A stretch of DNA of 16,699 nt from Pseudomonadota bacterium (GTDB taxonomy: Bacteria > Pseudomonadota > Gammaproteobacteria > Acidiferrobacterales > UBA6901). The stretch is from contig JAJXUF010000067.1 of the NCBI GenBank assembly GCA_021783175.1, forward strand, positions 1-16,699, written 5' to 3'. Numbering within the stretch: the first letter of the stretch is position 1; each line of letters starts with the position of its first letter. This document shows positions 7,870-16,699 of this stretch, in pieces. The notes below the pieces were generated by a model. It searched no databases. It was not told the origin of the DNA and worked only from the letters and a program-made list of their open reading frames with translations. A program made the position numbers and the translations under genes.

Positions 7870-10178
7870 TATCGTTTCAACTTGTAGATATGACACTTGC
7901 CAGCCTCGATTACATCGGAGGCGCCTGACACAGTGATTTCATCTTCCGTAAGCATGTAGTCGATATTCTTCAGGCTGCTGGCGTCGAACTCATGAACATC
8001 ATTTGCAAGCATTATCGCCTTGTCTGGCGCGTAAGGTAGCCAGAACGCATTATCCACCATAGCTGCTCTGCTCTTGACAAGAAGTGCGACACGCCCTGGA
8101 GATTGCGAAAGCACACGATATAACAGCGATCCGCATTGAGGTAAATTCCCACCTGGCGAGCGCTGCATTACGGTCAGTGTGCCGTAATTAGCCACCGCAA
8201 GCCACAAAATGAGAAGCACCAAGAAGGGCCATCGTTGGCGCGTATATAACTGCACGAACGCCAACCCTATCGTCAGTACAAAACCCGTATAAAGGAGGGT
8301 TGAGTTTAAACGAAACCACTGGACTTCCATGCTGTCCACGGACGACCCAAACCAAGGGTCTTCGATCCCCTTTTCGACCAAGAGGAAATAAAGGAAGCCC
8401 GCGATGAACAAGCACAAAATCGACCAGTAGACGATCTTTGCTGATGGGGAAGGCTTGCTGAGCGGGACTGCCAAACCGCAGATGAGCAACAGTGGCAGCG
8501 CCATGAAGTAATAACGGCTGTGCCAGCGCCCAAGCCCACCCAAGTCAACGCTGGATACACCCAGCGTGAACAGGACGGCAAGCGCGACTGAAGCAAGGAA
8601 CAACAAACCCAAAAGTATTACAACCCTTCTCCGATTTCGAGCCTCTACATCCATGGGCGTGCCGAAAAGCACCAGTACCGCTGTGGCAATACACACTGAG
8701 TAGATGATAGTCAGGATCGTCAAATGACCGGAGACCAGCCGCAACAGCCCTGAAGGATCCGAAGTCGCTGCACGCAGCGCACTGGAAATCCATCCTCCAG
8801 ATTGGCTTTTATAAATGCCCAAGCCTGCGACTTCATCGCCGACGAGGATTGCGCGCAACACGAAGTACGTAATCGCCATACCCACCAACGTCACGATCCA
8901 GCTCGGCCGACGTACCAATGAACTCAGGTTTCCATCAAATATTGCAGCTGCGAAAAGAGCAAGCAAGTAGGCCGGCACCACTACCATGGCGCTGAGTCTG
9001 ACATTGAACAGCACGCCCACTCCAATGCCTAGCAACAGGCTTCGTAACACCGAAAGCGGGTTCTCGAGCGAGCGCACCGCCAGCCAAGCGCACACAAGAA
9101 AAAGCGGGAAGTACAGGACCTCGGTTACAGCGTAAGCAGCGATATTGACCGAAGGCAACAAGCAGGAAATTACCGCGATCGTTAGCGATACCCGATACCC
9201 GGTCATACGCCTTGCGATCGCGTAGACTGGAAAAAGCGCTGTACTCACCACCAAAGCATTGATCAATTTGATCGCTGTGTAAAACTCGGAGCCAAAAGCA
9301 AACGCCGGGGCAATGAGATAGGGATAGAGCAAGTTGGGTAGACTAAGCGACTGCAGCAATTGGTTCGGGGAAACTCTCCCCGCGTGCCCATATGCCCAAA
9401 TGCCCGACGCAATGGCTTTGTAGACGTATTCGTCGCCCGACCAATATGGTTGCAGCCACGCGGTCACGAAACGAACCAAAACGATGGCCGCATAAAAACA
9501 GCCCATGCTTGTTGCCGTTTGTCGCTTTAACCCTGGACCGAGCGACCGCCTAGCTTCGGGTGCATCACACACCCATCGAGCAAACACGACGACCAACCCC
9601 ACCAACGCAATCAGGGAAAGACCAAAGAGCGTATTCTGCAACCATATCCGCCAAGTCGGCACCTTTGAAATGTGAATTGCGCGCATCTCCAATCCAGGTT
9701 CCCCTGAATAGAATAACCGGAGTTCCGCTTCTTTTGGGACCGCACTACCTGTACTAAAGCCGCCACTCAGTACTTTGGGTAACGCCCCGTAACCCAGCTT
9801 GAACTTGACTTCTTGTTCGGGATTATCGTATCCGGGAGCATACAGGTCCACGAACAGGTCTGCTGGCCTAGCTGGTACGCCGCGTAATTCAAACTGGACC
9901 TGATAACGCTTGTTTTGCTTTAGCTGCAGAGTGCCCGAAACCATATGCAGATGGTTATCTGAAGCTACTGCACGAAAGTTGCCATCGGCATACGAAAAGC
10001 CAGAGTATTTGACCGATGAAGCGATCAAATTCGTGCCATTGGCCGGTTGCGCGTTGTATACGTAGAGTGACCATGTAGCAAGTGCAAACAACAAAAGCGC
10101 GATGACAACCATGGGTGTGCGCATCGGTTGAGGTACTGCAAGGCGAACACCAATGCGCATGTGACCTGCCCCTTTCAT
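7869..10178 (-). CDS. GT-C fold membrane glycosyltransferase with extracytoplasmic N-terminal domain
   Basis: This 769-residue protein begins with a membrane helix near residues 22-42. A polar, beta-rich segment of about 140 residues (45-185) with no hydrophobic run follows, then a long array of ten or so helices. After the second helix lies YWSGDEYVYK (about 243-252), matching the acidic first-loop motif of GT-C enzymes (PMT/ArnT/GT39-like), and VTEVLYFPLF fits the same fold. GT-C enzymes use polyprenyl-phosphate sugars and transfer them on the periplasmic side. The donor could come from the GT2/SMR pair at 2343-3745, so the acceptor is probably the O-antigen or lipid A-core. The N-terminal insert could bind glycan. 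The start has AGGAA nine bases upstream; an in-frame ATG at 10160, preceded by AGGGG, is a credible alternative. An 86-bp gap with a CRP-like palindrome precedes it. It ends in TAATG with the next gene. The C-terminus (after about 640) is a periplasmic tail typical of this fold. Confidence 0.8.
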   Translation of the reverse strand: MKGAGHMRIGVRLAVPQPMRTPMVVIALLLFALATWSLYVYNAQPANGTNLIASSVKYSGFSYADGNFRAVASDNHLHMVSGTLQLKQNKRYQVQFELRGVPARPADLFVDLYAPGYDNPEQEVKFKLGYGALPKVLSGGFSTGSAVPKEAELRLFYSGEPGLEMRAIHISKVPTWRIWLQNTLFGLSLIALVGLVVVFARWVCDAPEARRSLGPGLKRQTATSMGCFYAAIVLVRFVTAWLQPYWSGDEYVYKAIASGIWAYGHAGRVSPNQLLQSLSLPNLLYPYLIAPAFAFGSEFYTAIKLINALVVSTALFPVYAIARRMTGYRVSLTIAVISCLLPSVNIAAYAVTEVLYFPLFLVCAWLAVRSLENPLSVLRSLLLGIGVGVLFNVRLSAMVVVPAYLLALFAAAIFDGNLSSLVRRPSWIVTLVGMAITYFVLRAILVGDEVAGLGIYKSQSGGWISSALRAATSDPSGLLRLVSGHLTILTIIYSVCIATAVLVLFGTPMDVEARNRRRVVILLGLLFLASVALAVLFTLGVSSVDLGGLGRWHSRYYFMALPLLLICGLAVPLSKPSPSAKIVYWSILCLFIAGFLYFLLVEKGIEDPWFGSSVDSMEVQWFRLNSTLLYTGFVLTIGLAFVQLYTRQRWPFLVLLILWLAVANYGTLTVMQRSPGGNLPQCGSLLYRVLSQSPGRVALLVKSRAAMVDNAFWLPYAPDKAIMLANDVHEFDASSLKNIDYMLTEDEITVSGASDVIEAGKCHIYKLKR

Positions 10179-10212
10179 TCAATCAATTTCCTACACGAAT
10201 CAAATGACGCGC

Positions 10213-10228
10213 TGTGACATTCGTCACT
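10213..10228. promoter_or_regulatory. CRP/Clp-like palindrome upstream of the GT-C gene
   Basis: TGTGACATTCGTCACT matches the CRP-family consensus TGTGA-N6-TCACA at nine of ten defined bases. In Xanthomonadaceae the CRP homologue Clp binds this consensus and controls surface polysaccharide genes. It lies 35 bases before the GT-C start, in the only sizeable gap between gmd and that gene. I see no matching -35/-10 elements, and the site is too near the start codon for ordinary activation, so repression or a chance palindrome are both possible. Confidence 0.4.
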
Positions 10229-10265
10229 GCATAGGTTATGTGAAAATCCACTATGACGTCCTAGC

Positions 10266-12150
<1,885 letters not shown>

Positions 12151-12151
<1 letters not shown>

Positions 12152-13905
12152 TACGCGGTGACCGGCTTACGCGCAAGGATCGCGTAGTCAAGCGATGCGT
12201 GGGATGGCGCTAGTAGTTCGTTCACGACGAGCGCGCCCGGAATGTCGTCCTGCAGATAATCTGCGACATCAACCGGCCGCCCCTCAAACAGCCGCGCGAT
12301 CTCGACGAACATGAATCCGCGCGCCTCTACCATCCAACGAAGCATGTCAGGTGGCAAGGGGTTCCGGTGCGTGGGGTCCATGTAGAACGCCCACCGCGAG
12401 ACCAACGCGTTCTCCGGATTTGGTGTTTCAACGATCAGTCCTCCTCCGGGGATAAGTACTCGCAATGCTTCATCGATCAGCGCGATGAGATCGATGAAGG
12501 CCAGGTGTTCGGCGAGGTGCATCAAGGAGACCAGACCAACTGAGTTGTCCTGTAACGTCCGCAGAGTGGAGATTGCATCCCCGTCGATGACTTCTAATCC
12601 GCGACCTCTGCAGGCGTCAATGAACACCCGATTCAGCTCAACCCCTCGCGCAATGTATCCGCGCTCGCGAAGCAGCTGCAGCCATTCTCCGCGACCGCAA
12701 CCTAGATCAAATATCGGTGTCGCAGGCTTGCCAGCGCCAATCGATTCGGCGAAATCAAGATAAGGGGCAATGCGCTGGCGAATTAGATCGCGCGAACCGC
12801 GGAACTCGTCTTCGAACGCCGCATAAAGCGCGTCAAGGCCTCTGTCATCGCGGTTCCTATCGTTCAACAACCCATTCAGCTGCGCTGAAGAGTTCTCGGC
12901 ATCGATACCGGCTTCGAGTTGCGAGATTCGATCGGACTGTGAGCCAAGCTCCGAGCGCAGCTGATCTCCCTTTTTCGACGTATCATTCAACTGCTCTTGA
13001 AGTGTTTCTACACGGGCTTCGAGCTGCGAGATTCGATCGGACTGTGAGCCAAGCTCCGAGCGCAGCTGATCTTCTTTTTTCGACGCATCATTCAACCGCT
13101 CTTGAAGTGTTTCTACATGGGCTTCGAACTGCGAGATTCGATCGGACTGTGAGCCAAGCTCCGAACGCAGCTGTTCTTCCTTTTTCGACGCATCATTCAA
13201 CCGCTCTTGATGTGCATCTACATGGGCTTCAAGCAGAGCGATTCGCTCAAAATGTCGATCTAGTTCGGAACGCAACTGGTCGACTGTCACCGAGCTTGGC
13301 AACTCTGAGATCGCCGCCTCAATCGATAACAACCGCCCATCCACCTGTTCCGCCAAGGTATTCGCTACATCGCGGCAACTCTGAATTTCAGCGCTTGCCA
13401 TCGCCATATGGGTGGCTTGGCGGTCGAATAACCTACCCAACTGACCAAGCGAGATCAACCAACCCAACATAGGTCCCACGTAACGTTTCCTTCGCCACGT
13501 CCGCAGCTTATAGGGAATCAGCAGCCCATCGACGTGCACCCCATGGTGCATACCCTCGTGCGAGAACCGAAGCTGGCCTAGCACCTCTACTTTCGTAAGA
13601 TGGCCTTGGCGCAGCGCATCGACAAACCTCGTCGCGGTTTCGTCTGGTTCCCGTCGAAATAGCGCTTGATAGGCGTTGTTAATAAAATCAAAATCGTCAT
13701 AAATCAGGAGCTCACCCACAACATAAGCTTGTTTCTCGTCGATCGTGGCGCGCAGGGGCAACACACGTGGCAGGAACGCGGCGCGAACGGATTGTGGGGA
13801 GGCAGCCGTGACACTACTGTCCGATACTCGCCCCATGCCCAAACGGCCACGGATACGCCGCATTACCTCTTCGGCCGTAATTACGTTTTCGTTAACTAAA
13901 CTCAT
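12151..13905 (-). CDS. Coiled-coil SAM methyltransferase, candidate O-antigen chain terminator
   Basis: The 584 residues divide into four parts. The N-terminus has EEVMRRIRGRLG, often seen at the start of O-antigen methyltransferases. Residues about 60-125 resemble DUF4214 (DFDFINNAYQALFRREPDE, then KVEVLGQLRFSHEG). Residues about 165-345 are a long coiled coil. Residues about 370-584 are a class I methyltransferase with the SAM motif FDLGCGRGEW near 398-407, GVELN, HLAEHL, IVETPNPEN and YMDPTHRNPLPP. The coiled coil contains three 35-residue repeats plus a decayed fourth, with L, I and V at heptad a/d positions. In E. coli O8/O9a, WbdD caps the polymannose chain by methylation (and phosphorylation), and its coiled coil sets chain length. 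Placement next to wzt and rmd suggests the same job here, with the coil before rather than after the catalytic domain. No kinase domain is visible. The ATG at 13905 has only a weak ribosome binding site and lies 58 bp after wzt. Confidence 0.85.
12911..13225 (-). repeat. Three tandem 105-bp repeats within the coiled-coil methyltransferase gene
   Basis: Units lie at 12911-13015, 13016-13120 and 13121-13225, each exactly 105 bp. By hand alignment they differ at 6, 7 and 11 positions pairwise (about 94, 93 and 90 percent identical), with a shared core of about 30 bases around GCGAGATTCGATCGGACTGT. A fourth, diverged partial unit follows at 13226-13285 (39 of 60 bases match). Each unit encodes 35 residues, exactly five heptads, so gain or loss of a unit preserves both reading frame and coiled-coil register. 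Confidence 0.95.
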
Positions 13906-13963
13906 ACTCTACTCAATTAGTTTTGCTGTTTGATTGCCCGCAATCTCTTCGCACAAGGATGCC

Positions 13964-15205
13964 TCATGGTTTCGCTGGCGCGGCCCTTGTCACAGATATC
14001 AATGGTGGCAGCCACGTAGAGCCGATGAAATAGGGATTGTCCACGTTCGCCACCGTGAACACCAAGGCCAAATCCGTCCACTGATAATTTTTGTTGAGAT
14101 GGTCTTGCCCATCAGTCAACGCAATGGACACTGAATACGAGCCAGGCCCCAATCTCGCGACGAAATCAGCTGTAAAGATAATAGATTCGCCAGCGGCGAC
14201 GCCACGAACCACCTGCTCCGTATGATGTGTATTCGTCCCAAAGACGACTTGGCCAAGCCGATCGCGAATCATGTAGCCGAAAACTAGCTTGTCAATATCG
14301 AACTTGACGTCAACAGCAACTTTCAAACTTAGCGAATCGCCCACTGCCACATATTCGGTCGGCTGGCTTTTACTGTTCACGAGCTGCACATGCCGGATTA
14401 TGGCCTCGGCGGTTCCAGACTCTGTAACGACACTGCCATTATCATGACGCGACTGTCGGATACTGCCCTGCTCCTTCTCGGCGATTAGCGCGTTGTAGAA
14501 ATCCATGGCCTGTTTCGGCTCCGCATCCAGGATCATCTTGCCCGATTCGATAACGATCGCACGGTCACACAGCGCTTGTATTGCTCCAGGATCATGCGAC
14601 ACGATAATGAAAGCGGTGCCAGCATTGCGGAACTCGCGTATCCGGTCAAAGCACTTGTGCACAAAGTACGTATCACCAACGGACAGTGCCTCGTCGACAA
14701 TCAGCAACTCGGGTCTAAATGCCGTTGCGACGCTAAAAGCTACGCGCATCTGCATGCCGCTGGAATAAGTGCGTGCGGGCTCGTCGAAATATTCGCCAAT
14801 CTCAGCGAATGCTTCGATCTGCGGCATAGCTCGCGCGATCTCTTCTCGGCTGTAGCCCATCAATCCAGCCGAATGGTAAGCATTCTTGCGCCCGGTCAAA
14901 TCTGGGTTGAAGCCCATGCCCAACTCAAGGATGGCAGCTACCTTTCCGGTGTGCCAAATATCCCCCTCGGTCGGCTGTGCCGTACCGGTGATCAGCTTGA
15001 GAAGCGTACTCTTGCCTGCACCGTTCTGACCGATGATGCCTATTGATTCACCGCGAGCGATGTTGAATGAGACTCCGCGGAGAACCCAAGTTTCTGTTTT
15101 TACCCGCGTCCGCAACCCAAACCATGAGGCAAATCGGCGCCACTCCGATCCGTAATCGCGAAAAGCCTTGCCAAGTCCGCGCACAGTAAGCAGTGGTTCA
15201 CTCAC
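13964..15205 (-). CDS. wzt: O-antigen ABC exporter ATPase with C-terminal glycan-recognition domain
   Basis: Wzt powers transport of undecaprenyl-linked polysaccharide across the inner membrane with Wzm. The N-terminal 235 residues are an ABC ATPase: Walker A GQNGAGKST at 59-67, signature YSSGMQMR at 147-154 and Walker B LLIVDE at 167-172, followed by the switch histidine in IIVSHD. Residues about 265-410 form a separate beta-rich domain (VQLVNSKSQPTEYV, YMIRDRLGQVVFGTNT, GPGSYSVSIALTDG, HLNKNYQWTDLALVF) matching the Wzt C-terminal domain. In E. coli O8/O9a that domain recognises the modified non-reducing end of the chain, and the 413-residue length agrees with that long class. Its presence implies the exported polymer carries a terminal cap, consistent with the methyltransferase encoded next. 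It starts at a GTG whose codon overlaps the wzm stop (GTGA). It is followed by a 58-bp gap with no clear signal. Confidence 0.95.
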   Translation of the reverse strand: MSEPLLTVRGLGKAFRDYGSEWRRFASWFGLRTRVKTETWVLRGVSFNIARGESIGIIGQNGAGKSTLLKLITGTAQPTEGDIWHTGKVAAILELGMGFNPDLTGRKNAYHSAGLMGYSREEIARAMPQIEAFAEIGEYFDEPARTYSSGMQMRVAFSVATAFRPELLIVDEALSVGDTYFVHKCFDRIREFRNAGTAFIIVSHDPGAIQALCDRAIVIESGKMILDAEPKQAMDFYNALIAEKEQGSIRQSRHDNGSVVTESGTAEAIIRHVQLVNSKSQPTEYVAVGDSLSLKVAVDVKFDIDKLVFGYMIRDRLGQVVFGTNTHHTEQVVRGVAAGESIIFTADFVARLGPGSYSVSIALTDGQDHLNKNYQWTDLALVFTVANVDNPYFIGSTWLPPLISVTRAAPAKP

Positions 15206-15996
15206 AGCACATCCACCATTTCCGGCGCTGCGCGCCTGAACAAAATCAATGATAACAGCAACAGGAAGGCCGCCGTCGCCGCAATGACGATCAAGCCAGG
15301 TATACCCGGGGCACGCCCGTAAAGCAGCACGTCCTGGAAAGCGATAACCATGTGCACCATCGGGTTAAAGTCCAGCAAAATACGTAAACGATCAGGAATA
15401 ATACTTGGCATATAGACGATCGGAGTAAGCCAAAATAGCAGCTGGAGCACCACGGTCATGACTTGGGCAATATCGCGGACGAACACATTGAGTACACCAA
15501 GAATTAATCCAAGGCCGAGAGCAAAGGCCAGATTGATGCCAATCAAAAGAGGTAGCCACAGCATCGCCACACTCAGTGGATGACCGATCAATACGAATAC
15601 TGCTACTGCCATTGCGAGTAACAACACGTTATTTACTAGAGATGAGCCTCCTATGATGACAGGCAGGCACACTCGCGGAAATGCCATCTTCTTCATCAGG
15701 TTGCCGTTATCGACGAATATGGTCAGCGATCGCGTCACCACTTCGGCAAACAAGGACCACGCAATCATGCCGGCCATCAGGTAAATCACATATGCATAGC
15801 GATTGTTGATGCCCGGTAACTTGGCCGCCATGATACGCGACAGCACAAGGGCATAAATCGCGACCTGCGCCAGTGGCTGCAGGACCATCCACAGGCCACC
15901 CAGCTTGCTGCGTGCAAACCGCGAGCGGAGATCGTTCTTGATCGACGACAAGATGAACTGACGATAACTCCATATTGCCGCCAAAATCTCTTTCAT
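15202..15996 (-). CDS. wzm: O-antigen ABC exporter permease
   Basis: Wzm forms the membrane channel of the O-antigen ABC-2 exporter. The protein is 264 residues with a cytoplasmic N-terminal segment containing SSIKNDLRSRFARSKLGGLW, the conserved interface region, and about six membrane helices. VYMPSIIPDRLRILLDFNPM and MVHMVIAFQDVLLYGR are typical of the ABC-2 polysaccharide permease family. I place the start at the ATG at 15996. It overlaps the stop of the preceding glycosyltransferase (ATGA) and has AAGGA nine bases upstream; a TTG at 16023 would add nine residues but has no such support. It is coupled to wzt by a GTGA overlap. Presence of wzm/wzt, with no flippase Wzx or polymerase Wzy in the window, points to the ABC-dependent route, in which the whole chain is built in the cytoplasm. 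Confidence 0.95.
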   Translation of the reverse strand: MKEILAAIWSYRQFILSSIKNDLRSRFARSKLGGLWMVLQPLAQVAIYALVLSRIMAAKLPGINNRYAYVIYLMAGMIAWSLFAEVVTRSLTIFVDNGNLMKKMAFPRVCLPVIIGGSSLVNNVLLLAMAVAVFVLIGHPLSVAMLWLPLLIGINLAFALGLGLILGVLNVFVRDIAQVMTVVLQLLFWLTPIVYMPSIIPDRLRILLDFNPMVHMVIAFQDVLLYGRAPGIPGLIVIAATAAFLLLLSLILFRRAAPEMVDVL

Positions 15997-16699
15997 GTAG
16001 CGCGTTCCTTTAGATGGCGCCAATTATCACAAACGGGCTGTGCCGTAGCGGTTACACCTGAAGACGACAATACCTCAAGACGGTGAATTATCCGCTGTGC
16101 CGTCACTTGCGGCGAAAGCCTGTCACGGATGTCCAGCGCGGCCTGCGCGCCGATACTCGCCGCGAACTCCCGATCCTCGACCACTCGCCGCATCTGCTCG
16201 GCAGCATGCGCAACGCTGGGCTCGGCCCAACGCTGATCGGCGTGATGGAGGTACTCGCCTTCGCCCACCGGCACCAGCTGATAGTCCACCAGGCAACTAT
16301 TTTCTGTCGTCATGAAGTCCATGTTGCCGGACCATGCAGTGGCGATCACCGGCTTGCCCATACACATGCATTCGGCGAGCCCAAGTCCGAAACCTTCAGC
16401 GCGATGCAGCGAGACGTACGCGTCGGCGCAGCGCTGTAGCGCCTGCACGTCAGTGCGATCGATTACCTCGTCGCGGATGATGATGCGCCGATCGGCGGCC
16501 GCTGCCTTCAACAACTCCTGCAACTCTGAGGGGTACCGATGGCCATTGCTTGATTTGATCAGCAGCCTGACATCATGCCTGCCATCGGCGAAGGCCAGTC
16601 GGAACGCCGCGATGACGGCAAGGGGATTTTTACGTGAGAGAGAGGAATTGAAATCGAAACTGCTCAGGAAAACGAATGCATCATTGTACAGCCAGAAGT
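15993..16699 (-). CDS. GT4-family glycosyltransferase, 5' end beyond window
   Basis: The frame is open from the right edge to a TGA at 15993; the N-terminal part lies outside. About 235 residues are visible: the C-terminal half of a GT-B fold GT4 enzyme. The linker strand reads FLSSFDFNSSLSRKNPLAVI, a signature of O-antigen GT4 enzymes (the hallmark F-DFNS-x-x-RKNP). The donor-site motif YVSLHRAEGFGLGLAECMCMGKPVIAT carries the paired glutamates of EGFGLGLAE. A TTG at 16523 is not the start, since homologous sequence continues upstream of it. The stop overlaps the wzm start by four bases, so it belongs to the same operon. It would transfer a sugar, plausibly D-rhamnose or mannose, to the growing undecaprenyl-linked chain. 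Whether further catalytic domains precede it cannot be seen. Confidence 0.9.
   Translation of the reverse strand, partial: FWLYNDAFVFLSSFDFNSSLSRKNPLAVIAAFRLAFADGRHDVRLLIKSSNGHRYPSELQELLKAAAADRRIIIRDEVIDRTDVQALQRCADAYVSLHRAEGFGLGLAECMCMGKPVIATAWSGNMDFMTTENSCLVDYQLVPVGEGEYLHHADQRWAEPSVAHAAEQMRRVVEDREFAASIGAQAALDIRDRLSPQVTAQRIIHRLEVLSSSGVTATAQPVCDNWRHLKERAT

Noticed and set aside
7162..7936. Plus-strand frames of 140-159 codons opposite the GT2 domain
   Set aside because: They lie wholly antisense to a strongly conserved glycosyltransferase domain and show no family motif.
12717..13472. 251-codon plus-strand frame opposite the coiled-coil gene, with internal repeats
   Set aside because: Its repetitive protein is the antisense reading of the 105-bp repeats; the minus-strand frame has clear methyltransferase and coiled-coil features.
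15997..16023. Upstream TTG start for wzm at 16023
   Set aside because: The ATG at 15996 has AAGGA at good spacing and an ATGA overlap with the preceding gene; the TTG has neither.

Overview
The window looks like one end of an O-antigen (lipopolysaccharide) biosynthesis island from a gammaproteobacterium, most likely of the order Lysobacterales/Xanthomonadales (for example the Rhodanobacteraceae or Xanthomonadaceae). Three things suggest this: the island abuts etfA, the same chromosomal position used by the variable LPS locus of Xanthomonas (between metB and etfA); the etfA coding sequence is very GC-rich; and the gene set is wzm, wzt, gmd, rmd and manB. The genus is an inference, because no rRNA or other species marker is present.

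Layout. On the plus strand, positions 1-2292 hold the 3' part of etfA, then manB (phosphomannomutase) with its own strong ribosome binding site, followed by a possible intrinsic terminator at about 2313-2344. Everything from 2343 to the right end is on the minus strand, read right to left: a GT4 glycosyltransferase cut by the window edge, wzm, wzt, a coiled-coil methyltransferase, rmd, gmd, a large GT-C membrane glycosyltransferase, a three-domain GT2-GT4-GT4 glycosyltransferase, and a small lipoprotein. A 441-bp gap with no convincing gene follows, then a membrane-anchored GT2 and a four-helix SMR/EamA-like protein. Nearly all minus-strand junctions are ATGA/GTGA or TAATG overlaps, so this is probably one long operon, with weaker links at the gaps 3746-4186, 10179-10265 and 13906-13963.

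How the genes work together (inference from families). ManB supplies mannose-1-phosphate. A mannose-1-phosphate guanylyltransferase outside the window would make GDP-mannose, and Gmd plus Rmd convert that to GDP-D-rhamnose. The GT4 and the GT2-GT4-GT4 protein would build a D-rhamnose-containing polymer in the cytoplasm. The methyltransferase would cap the non-reducing end, and Wzm/Wzt, whose Wzt carries a C-terminal glycan-recognition domain, would export the capped polymer. The GT2, SMR-like protein and GT-C protein have the composition of a lipid-phosphate-sugar branch that adds side groups on the periplasmic face.

Most interesting points. The methyltransferase carries a coiled coil made of three nearly identical 105-bp (35-residue, exactly five-heptad) tandem repeats plus a decayed fourth. 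Copy number could change without breaking frame or heptad register, which suggests an evolvable molecular ruler for O-antigen chain length. Also notable are the unusual domain order of that protein, the three-catalytic-domain glycosyltransferase, the GT-C protein with an inserted extracytoplasmic domain, and a small lipoprotein translationally coupled to the glycosyltransferases.
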